64,000 nucleotides of DNA, from assembly GCA_965247225.1 (NCBI GenBank), contig CBDFGT010000017.1:1-64000 (forward strand). Reading direction: 5' to 3'. The position numbers and the translations under genes were made by a program. The stretch comes from CBDFGT01 sp965247225. Its GTDB lineage: Bacteria; Pseudomonadota; Alphaproteobacteria; Rhizobiales; Rhizobiaceae. Within the stretch, counting starts at the first letter, position 1. Each line of letters opens with the position of its first letter. Shown one piece after another: positions 35,913 through 44,813 of this stretch. The notes under the pieces were generated by a model. It did not search any database, was not told the origin of the DNA, and saw only the letters and a list, made by a program, of their open reading frames with translations.

Positions 35913-36637
35913 TGAAGGGGCCGACGCTCACAGATGATGAGCGAAGCGGTGTAGAGGCGGCCATTGGCTACGTCTTCAGGGACAGGCAGCGTCTGGACCG
36001 TGCGCTGACACATTCCAGCGCACTGACCGCCAAAGGGGCCAATTACGAACGCCTGGAGTTTCTGGGCGATCGTGTTCTGGGCCTGTCCATTGCAGAATTC
36101 CTGTTTGAGACGTTCAAAACTGCCAATGAAGGTGAACTCTCGGTGCGGCTGAACCAGCTTGTCTCTGCCGAGGCCTGCGCCGTGGTGGCCGACCGGCTGG
36201 AGCTGCACAAATCCATCCGCACGGGTGCCGATATCAAGAAGCTCACCGGCAAGCGCATGCTCAATGTGCGGGCCGATGTTGTGGAAAGCCTGATCGGTGC
36301 CATCTATCTGGATGGCGGGCTGGAAGCGGCCCGCAGCTTCGTCTTGCGCAACTGGAAAGATGTGGCGGTGCGGGTGGATGGTGCCAGACGCGACGGCAAA
36401 ACCGAATTGCAGGAATGGTCGCATGCCAGATTCGGTGTTGCGCCAACCTACCGGGTGGATGACAGGTCCGGGCCGGATCACGATCCGAAATTCACAGTCA
36501 CGGTGCAGGTGGGCACATTGCCGCCGGAAACCGGCGTTGAACGCTCAAAGAGGGCGGCAGAACAGCTGGCAGCCACAAGACTTCTCATTCGTCTTGGTGT
36601 ATGGGAAGACAATGGTTCCGGGTCTGATGCCGGATAG
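35912..36637 (+). CDS. rnc: Ribonuclease III
   Basis: A 241-residue dsRNA endonuclease. Catalytic signature NYERLEFLGDRVLGL near residue 48, second acidic cluster DVVESLIGAIYLDGG, and the C-terminal dsRBD (DGKTELQEWSHARFG, GVERSKRAAEQLAATRLL). Its ATG overlaps the lepB TGA; a GTG one codon upstream is the alternative start. Confidence 0.96.
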   Translation: MKGPTLTDDERSGVEAAIGYVFRDRQRLDRALTHSSALTAKGANYERLEFLGDRVLGLSIAEFLFETFKTANEGELSVRLNQLVSAEACAVVADRLELHKSIRTGADIKKLTGKRMLNVRADVVESLIGAIYLDGGLEAARSFVLRNWKDVAVRVDGARRDGKTELQEWSHARFGVAPTYRVDDRSGPDHDPKFTVTVQVGTLPPETGVERSKRAAEQLAATRLLIRLGVWEDNGSGSDAG

Positions 36638-36689
36638 AAACAGGCAGCGCTTTCAGAAGGATCGAAATGCGCGCCAGGAAACGGATATA

Positions 36690-36738
36690 CTCCATGCACC
36701 CGAAAAGTGGGAACCGGTTTTCGGACAAGTGCATGGAG
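36690..36738. repeat. Rhizobiales palindromic repeat (CCGGTTTTCGG type)
   Basis: CTCCATGCAC ... GTGCATGGAG arms surrounding an inner palindrome built on CCGAAAAGTGGGAACCGGTTTTCGG-like sequence (kept here in description), in the rnc-era gap. This is a very common intergenic palindrome in Rhizobiales genomes. May act in mRNA stability of the rnc-era transcript. Confidence 0.75.
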
Positions 36739-36791
36739 AAACAAAAGAAGATCCTGGAGTTTTCCGGATTTTCAGGGATTCAGAGTATAAT

Positions 36792-37740
36792 ATGACACAA
36801 AACGATGTAACACATGATGCACCTATTGTTGAGACAGCAGATGCAGGCCCGACCCATTCCGGCTTTGTCGCGCTGATCGGTGCAACGAACGCCGGAAAGT
36901 CCACGTTGCTCAACCGGCTGGTGGGTGCCAAGGTCTCCATTGTCAGTCACAAGGTGCAGACAACAAGGGCGATCATCCGCGGCATTGCCATCCACAAGCG
37001 GGCGCAGATTGTCTTCATGGATACGCCCGGCATTTTCAAGCCGCGCCGCAGGCTGGAACCGCGCCATGGTAACCACCGCCTGGGGCGGGGCAAAGGACGC
37101 CGATTTCATCCTGTTGCTGATTGACAGCGAGCGTGGCCTGAAGGGCGACGCAACCGCCATTCTGGAAGGATTGAAAGATGTGCAGCAGCCCAAGCTTCTG
37201 GCGCTGAACAAGATTGATACCGTGCGCCATGAAGACCTTTTGAAACTGGCGGCAGAAGCCAATGCCATGGTTCAGTTTGACCGCACCTTCATGATCTCGG
37301 CCACCAATGGCTCGGGCTGTGATGATGTCATGGATTATTTTGCCGACGCGCTGCCGGAAGGCCCCTGGTATTATCCGGAAGACCAGATTTCCGACCTGCC
37401 GATGCGCCAGCTGGCCGCCGAAATCACCCGCGAAAAACTGTTCCTGCGCCTGCATCAGGAATTGCCCTATTCCTCCCATGTGGAAACCGAAAGCTGGGAA
37501 GAAAAGAAGGATGGCTCTGTGCGCATCGAACAGGTGATCTATGTCGAGCGCGACAGCCAGAAGAAGATTGCGCTGGGCAAGAATGGCGAGGCCATAAAGG
37601 CCATTTCCATGGCCTCGCGCAAGGAACTGTCCGAAATTCTCGAACAGCCGGTGCACCTGTTCCTGTTCGTGAAGGTGCGCGAAAACTGGGGCGATGACCC
37701 GGAACGCTTCCGCGAAATGGGGCTGGAATTTACGAAATAG
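36792..37740 (+). pseudogene. era: GTPase Era, one-base frameshift
   Basis: Era binds 16S rRNA and helps 30S assembly. G1 GATNAGKST and G3 DTPGIF are in the first frame; at 37059-37060 (GGAACCGCGCC) one extra C shifts it, and the protein goes on as RAMVTTAWGGAKDADFILLLIDSE with G4 LNKID, then the KH domain (REKLFLRLHQELPYSSHVE, GKNGEAIKAIS). Length is one above a multiple of three. Removing the C restores 315 residues. Essential gene, hence probably a sequence error. TATAAT-like sequence lies directly before the ATG. Confidence 0.9.
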
Positions 37741-37757
37741 GGTGTATTGAGAAACCC

Positions 37758-38141
37758 ATGGTCAAACGTCCGCGAAAAAAGATAGAACGGTTGCCGTTGA
37801 CGAGAGTCCAAATAGAAAGCGCCTTGTATATTGGTAGCGCTGAGCACAAGGTTAAACGGTGGTGGGGTGGCTTGCCGAGTGGATACATCGGTTCATCCGG
37901 GGTGGCGACCAGGCCGCAAAAGGCGCTGACGACAATTTGCCCACTGACTTATGATGAAGGCCGAGCGAAGGCGACACGTTGGGTGCAGGACGCATTGAGA
38001 GAGGGTAAATTTGAGTTCTATGAATCAGATGCCATTTTCCCGAAGAAAATTTGGTATGATACCGAAGGTGAAAAGTGGTTGGGCCTCTGCGTAAATACAG
38101 TACTGGGACACTATAAGGGCTGGCCAGTTAGTCAGGAATAA
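37758..38141 (+). CDS. Unrecognised 127-residue protein, first gene of a two-gene module
   Basis: Basic N-terminus (MVKRPRKKIERLPLTRVQIE) followed by ALYIGSAEHKVKRWWGGLP, TTICPLTYDEGRAKATRWVQ, IFPKKIWYDTEGEKWLGLCV and GHYKGWPVSQE. The many Trp and the conserved-looking short blocks suggest a compact alpha/beta domain, not a membrane or secreted protein. I do not recognise a named family. It starts 17 bp after era on the same strand and its last codons carry the ribosome site of the next gene, so the two are surely co-expressed. Lower GC than rnc-era, pointing to acquisition. Confidence 0.75.
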   Translation: MVKRPRKKIERLPLTRVQIESALYIGSAEHKVKRWWGGLPSGYIGSSGVATRPQKALTTICPLTYDEGRAKATRWVQDALREGKFEFYESDAIFPKKIWYDTEGEKWLGLCVNTVLGHYKGWPVSQE

Positions 38142-38145
38142 ATCT

Positions 38146-39402
38146 ATGCGTATGGAAATTGACTGGATAGAAAATACTGTTAATGCAGCTCCAGAGGAGC
38201 GTGCAACCTTTGCTAAATTCAAGATTTTTCTTACCAGTGATAACATTTGCAGGTACCTAGAGGGTTTGAGCGTCGTAGATCACCTCAGCATGCCGATGTC
38301 ATCCGTTGCAACGGCTTTGGCTCATGATTGGTGGACGCTGTTTGGTGGAAGGGACCATGAAGTAAAACTTTTCAACCAAGGCAATGGATATGCCTTGCCG
38401 GATCTTAGATTGAGTTTCGATGGCTCAGTCTTGACCGCCGCATCACTTCAGCGGGTATGGACCAATCCAGATGTTAAATTCTGGAACGCCGGACCCGAAC
38501 TCATGTCGCGAGCTGAAGGGCAGGCCGTTCTTTCCAAATTTATCGAAACTGTTATCGAACGGCTCAATTTCGAAGGTATTGCCGGTTATGAAACTGAATT
38601 GCGCTGGAACCGGATTTGTGAATCCATGGCGGACCCGGACGAAATGGCTTTTTGCGAGGCAGCTGGTGCTTTGGGTTTGGACCCCTATCAGATTGATGAT
38701 GCAGCGGCAGAGCGGATAGAAAATGCAGCCTCTGTTTTCTCCGGTGAGCCTTTGATCGAGTTTCTGGCAGGTGTCTCAAAAAATAACTTTGAGGCGTCGA
38801 TGGAATGGACCAAATCAGTTGAAAAAAGACCGGATTACAAATGTAAAATCAGCGATATCAATGCAGTTTCAAGGGAAGTGAACCATGGCGCAGCTGTTGA
38901 TCAGGGACACTTGCCATATGTCATCGGCTACCGCAAAGCCCGCAAAACCAGAACTGTATTGAATATGGGAAATTCGGACAGGATCGAAACTGCCAAAAAA
39001 CTTGCTTTGCGGTTTGGTGCGGGCCAAAGGTTTGAAACCGCTGGAAATGTTATGGGAATCAAAGCTCTTCGTGAGCAGCATGATGACAAGGTCCGAATTC
39101 ATTTGCGTAATCACGGTGGGGATTCAAAGGCAGCGGAATTGTTTGCACTTTCGCGCACAATCGGCGATGTCATATGTTTTCCCGACAGTCAAACGGCTGT
39201 GGTCAATGATTTAAAAAATGCTTCCAGACAAGCCGCATCGCGTGCTTTTGCAGCGGAATTTCTGGCTCCGGTTTCAGAAATCCTGTCGATGCAGGAGGAT
39301 GGTAAAGATTTGATTGAGATTGCCAGGGAATTTTCTGTGTCACAAACGGTCATCGAACATCAAATAGAAAATTCTTCACGTATTCTCGCAGCTTGCACCT
39401 GA
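38146..39402 (+). CDS. Unrecognised 418-residue protein with degenerate ImmA/IrrE-like C-terminus
   Basis: No signal peptide or membrane segment. N-terminal 200 residues include MPMSSVATALAHDWWTLFGG, LPDLRLSFDGSVL and a central block RWNRICESMADPDEMAFCEA / GALGLDPYQIDD. The C-terminal third (ELFALSRTIGDVICFPDSQT, RQAASRAFAAEFLAPVSEIL, EIAREFSVSQTVIEHQIENS) resembles the end of ImmA/IrrE (DUF955) proteins, but no HExxH zinc motif is present, so protease activity seems lost. RBS AGGA lies inside the preceding gene. The pair may be a toxin-antitoxin or defence module; this is inference. GC is lower than that of neighbours. Confidence 0.7.
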   Translation: MRMEIDWIENTVNAAPEERATFAKFKIFLTSDNICRYLEGLSVVDHLSMPMSSVATALAHDWWTLFGGRDHEVKLFNQGNGYALPDLRLSFDGSVLTAASLQRVWTNPDVKFWNAGPELMSRAEGQAVLSKFIETVIERLNFEGIAGYETELRWNRICESMADPDEMAFCEAAGALGLDPYQIDDAAAERIENAASVFSGEPLIEFLAGVSKNNFEASMEWTKSVEKRPDYKCKISDINAVSREVNHGAAVDQGHLPYVIGYRKARKTRTVLNMGNSDRIETAKKLALRFGAGQRFETAGNVMGIKALREQHDDKVRIHLRNHGGDSKAAELFALSRTIGDVICFPDSQTAVVNDLKNASRQAASRAFAAEFLAPVSEILSMQEDGKDLIEIAREFSVSQTVIEHQIENSSRILAACT

Positions 39403-39444
39403 AAACCCATACCAGGTTCGAATATATAGACATAAGAGTGCCCC

Positions 39445-41748
39445 ATGCCCGCTGACCATTCCCGTATTGCCGCCATCATCGCCACGGAAATCAATGCCCG
39501 TCCGCAGCAGGTTGTTGCTGCCGTGCAATTGCTGGATGAAGGCGCAACCGTGCCCTTCATTGCCCGTTACCGCAAGGAAATCACCGGCGGGCTGGACGAT
39601 ACGCAATTGCGCAATCTTTCCGAAAGGCTGGTCTATCTGCGCGAGCTGGAAAGCCGCCGCGATGCCATCCTCGATTCCATCGGTGCGCAGGGCAAGCTGA
39701 CGGACGAGCTGAAGGCCAAGATTGCCAAGGTTGCCACCAAGGCCGAGCTGGAAGATATCTATCTGCCCTTCAAGCCCAAGCGCCGCACCAGGGCCGAGAT
39801 TGCCCGCGAGCGCGGTCTGGGCCCGCTGGCCGAAACCATTATGGCGGATCGCTCGGTCCTGCCGCAGGAGCTTGCCGCGCACTATCTCAATGCCGAGGTG
39901 CCGGATGTGAAGGCAGCCCTTGAAGGCGCGCGCGATATCATCGCGGAGGGTATCACCGAGAATGCCGATCTTCTGGGTCGTCTGCGCACCTATATGAAAG
40001 ACAATGCTTTTCTGCGCTCAAAGGTGGTGAAGGGCAAGGAAGAGGCAGGCGCGAAATTCTCTGATTATTTCGACCATTTCGAGCTCTGGGCAAAAGTGCC
40101 GGGCCACAGGGCGCTGGCCATGCTGCGCGGCTGGAACGAAGAATTCCTGTCGCTGACCATTGATGTCGATGCCGATGATCTGTCACCGGTCAAGCCTGCC
40201 GAGCGCACCATCCAGTCGGCTTATGCCATGACCGGCAAGGGCAGGGCAGATGCCTTTCTGGCAGAGGTTGCGGGCTGGACCTGGCGGGTGAAACTCTCCT
40301 CCTCGCTGTCGCTGGATTTGATGCGCGAGTTGCGCGAACGCTCGGAAGAAGAGGCTATCCGCGTCTTTGCCCGCAATCTGAAAGACCTGCTGCTGGCGGC
40401 CCCCGCCGGTGGTCGCGCCACAATGGGGCTTGATCCGGGCATTCGCACCGGCGTGAAAGTGGCCGTGGTGGACGCGACCGGCAAAGTGCTGGAAACCACG
40501 ACCGTCTATCCGTTTCCGCCCAAAAACGACATTCGCGGCACACAGGCCGAGCTGGCCTCCCTCATCCGCAAGCACAGGGTGGAACTGATTTCCATCGGCA
40601 ATGGCACAGGCAGCCGCGAGACCGAACGGCTGGTGGCCGATATGCTGACCGCCCTGCCAGCGCCAAAGCCGATGAAGGTCATCGTGTCGGAGGCCGGTGC
40701 CTCGGTCTATTCCGCCTCTGCCGCTGCGGCTGCCGAATTCCCCGATCTCGATGTTTCGCTGCGCGGGGCCGTCTCCATTGCCCGCCGCCTGCAGGATCCG
40801 CTGGCCGAACTGGTAAAGATCGAGCCGAAATCCATCGGCGTCGGCCAGTATCAGCATGATGTCGACCAGACCCGTCTGGGTCGTTCGCTGGAAGCCGTGG
40901 TGGAAGATGCGGTGAATGCCGTGGGCGTTGATCTCAATACGGCCTCGGTGCCGCTGCTGGCCCGCGTGTCCGGTCTCGGCAAGGTCACCGCCGAGGCCAT
41001 TGTTGCCCACCGCGATGCTACGGGCAGCTTCAAAAGCCGCAAGGATCTGCTGAAAGTGCCGCGTCTGGGCCAGCGCACATTCGAGCAATGCGCGGGCTTC
41101 CTGCGCATTCAGGGCGGGGCCGAGCCGCTGGATGCCTCATCCGTGCACCCGGAAGCCTATGGCGTGGCGAAGAAAATTGTCGCCGCCTGCGGGCGTGACC
41201 TGCGCACGTTGATGGGCGATAGCGCTGCGCTGAAAGCGCTGGACCCGAAACTCTTCGTCGACGAGCGCTTCGGCCTGCCGACGGTGAAAGACATTCTGGC
41301 CGAGCTGGAAAAACCGGGCCGCGACCCGCGCCCGAGCTTCAAGACCGCCACCTTTGCCGATGGCGTGGATGATATCAAGGATCTGAAACCCGGCATGCTG
41401 CTGGAAGGCACGGTCACCAATGTCGCCGCCTTCGGGGCCTTTGTCGATATCGGCGTGCATCAGGATGGTCTGGTGCATGTCTCGCAACTGGCCGACAAAT
41501 TCGTGAAAGACCCGCATGAGGTGGTGAAAGCCGGTGATGTCGTGCAGGTGCGCGTCACCGAAGTCGACATCCCCCGCAAACGCATCGGCCTCACCATGCG
41601 CAAGGATGGCGGCGGCGAGGCAGCGCGGGATGTGAAGGCAGCACCGGGGCCAAAGTTCAGCCATTCCAAAATGGCCTCTTCGCCACCACCGGCCGCCCCG
41701 CAAGGTGCATTGGCCGCCAAACTGGCCGAGGCGATTAAGCGGAAGTGA
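39445..41748 (+). CDS. tex: Tex-family RNA-binding protein
   Basis: A 767-residue Tex/Spt6-like protein. The N-terminal region (PFIARYRKEITGGLDDTQLRNL), the YqgF-like domain (MGLDPGIRTGVKVAVVDATG), two HhH motifs (LLARVSGLGKVTAEAIVAHR, LKVPRLGQRTFEQCAGFLRI) and the C-terminal S1 domain (GTVTNVAAFGAFVDIGVHQDGLVHVSQL, described from residues about 655-725) are all visible. Binds nucleic acid, role in transcription/stress tolerance. Unusually sits between era and recO. GC-rich and codon use unlike the two-gene module before it. Confidence 0.95.
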   Translation: MPADHSRIAAIIATEINARPQQVVAAVQLLDEGATVPFIARYRKEITGGLDDTQLRNLSERLVYLRELESRRDAILDSIGAQGKLTDELKAKIAKVATKAELEDIYLPFKPKRRTRAEIARERGLGPLAETIMADRSVLPQELAAHYLNAEVPDVKAALEGARDIIAEGITENADLLGRLRTYMKDNAFLRSKVVKGKEEAGAKFSDYFDHFELWAKVPGHRALAMLRGWNEEFLSLTIDVDADDLSPVKPAERTIQSAYAMTGKGRADAFLAEVAGWTWRVKLSSSLSLDLMRELRERSEEEAIRVFARNLKDLLLAAPAGGRATMGLDPGIRTGVKVAVVDATGKVLETTTVYPFPPKNDIRGTQAELASLIRKHRVELISIGNGTGSRETERLVADMLTALPAPKPMKVIVSEAGASVYSASAAAAAEFPDLDVSLRGAVSIARRLQDPLAELVKIEPKSIGVGQYQHDVDQTRLGRSLEAVVEDAVNAVGVDLNTASVPLLARVSGLGKVTAEAIVAHRDATGSFKSRKDLLKVPRLGQRTFEQCAGFLRIQGGAEPLDASSVHPEAYGVAKKIVAACGRDLRTLMGDSAALKALDPKLFVDERFGLPTVKDILAELEKPGRDPRPSFKTATFADGVDDIKDLKPGMLLEGTVTNVAAFGAFVDIGVHQDGLVHVSQLADKFVKDPHEVVKAGDVVQVRVTEVDIPRKRIGLTMRKDGGGEAARDVKAAPGPKFSHSKMASSPPPAAPQGALAAKLAEAIKRK

Positions 41749-41932
41749 GGCGGGCAGTCATGCTTCCTTATTCCGGAGTGCGAAGCTTCATCCATGTGTC
41801 AAATTCGGCCAAATTACTGACGCCGCAATCGGGTACGGCCTCATAGACCAGCGTGCTCGATGGCGGCTTCGGCCTGCAAGGCGTTCTGGTGGTCAATAAG
41901 TGCGTTCATGGTTGGTCGTCTCCTGCTGGTAT

Positions 41933-42262
41933 TCAAATCACCTCGATCAGTCTTTCACCGCGCTGAAGCAGGTTCACGATTTTCGGAAGCGCTGATTCAA
42001 ACCACATCAGCAATGTCTGCTTGCGACTGTTGGCAAGACGTATCCAGACAATCCGGGGATTGGTCTTGCTGAGGATCGTGCGCCTTGGAAAATCCTCGTC
42101 CTTCGTAATGATGACAAGATCTCGACTGATCGCAAAATTCCAGATTTCGCTGTCAGATGCACGCGCCAATCCAATGTCTGCGACATGAACGGAATCATAA
42201 CCCTTCGCAGTCAGCCACCTTGCCAGAGCTACAGGCAATTGGGCGTCGACCAGAAAACGCAT
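41933..42262 (-). CDS. DUF5615 (PIN-like) putative toxin
   Basis: A 109-residue protein: MRFLVDAQLPVALARWL, DSVHVADIGLARASDSEIW and LVIITKDEDFPRRTIL carry the Asp residues of the DUF5615/Mut7-C-like PIN fold. Such proteins are paired with DUF433 proteins as type II toxin-antitoxin candidates. Start ATG at 42262 overlaps the DUF433 TGA (TGATG). Confidence 0.85.
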   Translation of the reverse strand: MRFLVDAQLPVALARWLTAKGYDSVHVADIGLARASDSEIWNFAISRDLVIITKDEDFPRRTILSKTNPRIVWIRLANSRKQTLLMWFESALPKIVNLLQRGERLIEVI

Positions 42263-42486
42263 CACGCAACTCGCATGATCGTATGATCGCTTTGCAAGGC
42301 GGCATATTCCAGTGCCGCAACGATGTCCCGGTCTTCAAGCGCTGGGTAATCTGTGAGAATTTCATCGTGGCTGGCACCGGCTGCCAGAAGGTCGAGTATG
42401 TCTTTGACGCGGATCCGTAGCGAGCGGATACAGGGCCTCCCGCCGCAGATTTCGGGGTCATGCGTAATGCGATATGTTTCGGTCAT
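42262..42486 (-). CDS. DUF433 putative antitoxin
   Basis: A 74-residue HTH-like DUF433 protein: RITHDPEICGGRPCIRSLRI, DILDLLAAGASHDEILTDYP, LEDRDIVAALEYAA. Start 42486 (MTETYRITHD) is the family start; a longer reading to 42534 has no support. Upstream of and overlapping the DUF5615 gene. Confidence 0.88.
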   Translation of the reverse strand: MTETYRITHDPEICGGRPCIRSLRIRVKDILDLLAAGASHDEILTDYPALEDRDIVAALEYAALQSDHTIMRVA

Positions 42487-42577
42487 CTGCGAAATCCATC
42501 TTGCGCCAATCGTCAAAATACCATGGAAAAACACTTGTGTCAGGCATTTTCGATGCAGATTCGTTTTCTGAGTGAAC

Positions 42578-42925
42578 CTACCCCGCCTTCTTCTGCGCCT
42601 CTACATAGGTCCGCAGTACGGCATTGATTTTGGTCTGGTATCCGCGCGATCCCTGTGTTTTGAACCAGGTGATCACCTCATTGTCCAGCCGGATGGTCAC
42701 CGGCGTCTTGAACGGGTCGACGAGCTTGACATTCAGCCATTCCTCGTTCGTCAGCGGCAGGGCATCAGGATCGCTCTTGGCTGAAGCCTCAATCTCTTCG
42801 TCGGTCATGGCGTCCACGCGCGTCCAGTCCGTTTTGTCCTTGATAGGTTTCAGGGTTCCGTCGGGCATATATTCATAGGCAATGCCATCCACCACCACTG
42901 CTTTTGTAAGTTCAGCCTTTGCCAT
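42578..42925 (-). CDS. brnA: BrnA antitoxin family protein
   Basis: A 115-residue BrnA: MTDEEIEASAKSDPDALPLT and the RHH region PVTIRLDNEVITWFKTQGSRGYQTKINAVLRTYVEAQ (residues about 75-110) are diagnostic. Neutralises BrnT and represses the operon. Start at 42925 overlaps the brnT end by 14 bases. Confidence 0.92.
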   Translation of the reverse strand: MAKAELTKAVVVDGIAYEYMPDGTLKPIKDKTDWTRVDAMTDEEIEASAKSDPDALPLTNEEWLNVKLVDPFKTPVTIRLDNEVITWFKTQGSRGYQTKINAVLRTYVEAQKKAG

Positions 42926-43181
42926 ATTGTGTGATCTCCCGATTATTGGCTTTGCGAAAGGAAATGATGCGAACGCTGTCGTCACGCAGTGTAAAGGTTA
43001 CGAAGAAGACACGACCATCGCGTTTTGCCAGCATATTATAGCGCGTCTCTCCATAGTTGCGGCGGTCGTCTTCCCAGATCTTCCGGTCGGTATCGTCAAA
43101 AACAGCAATGCCTGCCGCAAAATCCAGGCCACGCTTGGCCAGATTGTCGGCACTCTTTGCTGTATCCCACTCAAATTTCAT
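42912..43181 (-). CDS. brnT: BrnT toxin (RelE-fold RNase)
   Basis: An 89-residue BrnT: MKFEWDTAKSADNLAKRGLDF, FDDTDRKIWEDDRRNYGETRYN, GRVFFVTFTLRDDSVRIISFRKAN. Mg-independent ribonuclease first studied in Brucella. The ATG at 43181 fits the family start; an in-frame TTG at 43199 is possible. Only six bases separate a GATAAT box from this ATG. Confidence 0.93.
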   Translation of the reverse strand: MKFEWDTAKSADNLAKRGLDFAAGIAVFDDTDRKIWEDDRRNYGETRYNMLAKRDGRVFFVTFTLRDDSVRIISFRKANNREITQYGKG

Positions 43182-43187
43182 GACAGG

Positions 43188-43215
43188 ATTATCGCGCAAA
43201 AGACAATTGTGTCAA
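43188..43215 (-). promoter_or_regulatory. brnTA promoter with operator inside the spacer
   Basis: Minus strand: TTGACA (43215-43210), 16-base spacer, GATAAT (43193-43188). The palindrome GACACAATTGTC overlaps the -35 box and enters the spacer, the expected place for BrnA autorepression. With the ATG only six bases beyond the -10 box, transcripts from this promoter would be leaderless or begin at the TTG. Confidence 0.65.
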
Positions 43216-43296
43216 TATAAATGTATGTACAAGAAGTGATTATTCCACCTGTAACAATCTCTTCCCCGCATCCTGCAACCCTCCTATACTTGTCCC

Positions 43297-44070
43297 ATGC
43301 AATGGACGGATGAAGCGGTGATTCTGGGTGTGCGGCGGCATGGCGAAAATTCCGTCATCGCCGAGGTGATGACGCATGCGCACGGGCGGCATCTGGGCCT
43401 TGTGCGTTCCGGGCGGTCGAAAACCATGCAGCCCGTGCTGCAACCGGGAAACCGGGTGGAGGCCACATGGCGGGCGCGGCTCGATGAGCATCTGGGGGAA
43501 TTCAGGATGGAGCCGGTCAGGCTGCGGGCAGGCGAACTGATGGAAAGCGCCTGCGCGGTCTATGGTGTGCAGGCCATGGCGGCATTGTTGCGGCTGCTGC
43601 CGGAGCGTGATCCGCATCCGCACCTGTTTGAAACGCTCAACATCATTCTGGATAATATGACCCGCCCCGCCGATGGCGGTGAACTGTTTGTCCGCTTTGA
43701 ACTGGCGGTGCTGGATGATCTGGGCTTTGGGCTTGATCTCACCGCATGTGCGGCCACCGGCACCCGCGAGAACCTGACATTCGTGTCGCCGAAATCGGGC
43801 CGGGCCGTCTGCCATGCGGCGGGCCTGCCCTGGGCCGACAAGATGCTGGCTTTGCCGCTGTTTCTGGCCGGGCCGATATTGCCGGGGCAGGGGCAAAAGG
43901 CGGCCACATTTGAAAGCCTGTCACAGGGCTTTGAACTCACAGGCTTTTTCCTGCAGCGCCATGTTTATGAGCCGCGCGGGCTGACCATGCCGGATGCCCG
44001 CCACGGCTTCGTGCAGGCGGCTTTGAAGGCGCTGGCCGCAGTGAAAAAACCGGAACCCGTGTCTGTGTGA
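43297..44070 (+). CDS. recO: DNA repair protein RecO
   Basis: A 257-residue RecO: OB-fold N-terminus (MQWTDEAVILGVRRHGENSVIAEVMT, residues 1-26), GLVRSGRSKTMQPVLQPGNRVEA, and a helical C-terminal part; FELAVLDDLGFGLDLTACAATG contains the place of the zinc-binding site of some RecO. Loads RecA with RecR in gap repair. Normally directly after era in Rhizobiales; here 5.5 kb apart. Confidence 0.93.
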   Translation: MQWTDEAVILGVRRHGENSVIAEVMTHAHGRHLGLVRSGRSKTMQPVLQPGNRVEATWRARLDEHLGEFRMEPVRLRAGELMESACAVYGVQAMAALLRLLPERDPHPHLFETLNIILDNMTRPADGGELFVRFELAVLDDLGFGLDLTACAATGTRENLTFVSPKSGRAVCHAAGLPWADKMLALPLFLAGPILPGQGQKAATFESLSQGFELTGFFLQRHVYEPRGLTMPDARHGFVQAALKALAAVKKPEPVSV

Positions 44071-44154
44071 GCGAGCGGCAGATTACGCCTATGGCCAGGC
44101 CCCGGAATCAGCGTAAGGCAAAAGGCAGATCATCACCTGACCAAAGGAGCGGCC

Positions 44155-44811
44155 ATGCAGCCCATATCCACACTTGCATCCGCCTTTGCGCCCCATGCGG
44201 AACTGGCATCCGCACTGATCCCGCATGCATGCCCATCTGACGACGGTTCCCATGATATGGCCCATATTTTGCGGGTGTTCAAAAACGCCATGCGGATCGA
44301 GGCGCAGGAAGGCGGCGATGTGCGGATTTTGACGGCCGCCGTTCTCTTGCATGATTGCGTGGCGGTGGAAAAGAACGCGCCACATCGTGCGCAAGCTTCG
44401 CGGCTGGCAGCAGAAAAGGCTCGTGGACTTCTGGAGGGCCTTGGCTGGAATTCCGCTGATCTTGATGCGGTTGCCCATGCAATTCTCACCCACAGTTTTT
44501 CCGCCAATATTACCCCTGAATCCCTTGAGGCCAAAATCCTGCAGGATGCCGACAGGCTGGATGCCATTGGCATGGTGGGCGCTGCGCGATGCTTCTATAT
44601 TGCGGGCCGCCTTGGCTCCGGCCTTTATGATCCGGCAGATCCGCTGGCGCAAAACCGTCCGCTCGATGACAAACGCTTTGCGATTGACCATTTTGAAACC
44701 AAGCTGTTCAGATTGGCGGATGGTTTCCGGACCGGCACCGGCAAAACTCTGGCGCAAGCCCGCCAGCAGCGTCTGCGGCAGGTGCTGGATATGTTTGTAG
44801 ATGAAATTTGA
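44155..44811 (+). CDS. HD domain phosphohydrolase (YedJ-like)
   Basis: A 218-residue HD-superfamily protein with metal ligands in SHDMAHILRVFKNA, AAVLLHDCVAVEKN and ILQDADRLDAIGMVGAARCFY. Likely a cytoplasmic nucleotide or phosphate-ester hydrolase; substrate unknown. AAAGGAG upstream of ATG. The palindromic repeat at 44814 starts just after its stop and may end the message. Confidence 0.88.
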   Translation: MQPISTLASAFAPHAELASALIPHACPSDDGSHDMAHILRVFKNAMRIEAQEGGDVRILTAAVLLHDCVAVEKNAPHRAQASRLAAEKARGLLEGLGWNSADLDAVAHAILTHSFSANITPESLEAKILQDADRLDAIGMVGAARCFYIAGRLGSGLYDPADPLAQNRPLDDKRFAIDHFETKLFRLADGFRTGTGKTLAQARQQRLRQVLDMFVDEI

Positions 44812-44813
44812 TA

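Noticed and set aside
41749..41932. Short minus-strand frame MNALIDHQNALQAEAAIEHA with a good ribosome site
   Set aside because: Stops after about 22 codons and continuation in other frames is not convincing; perhaps a relic of a further small gene.
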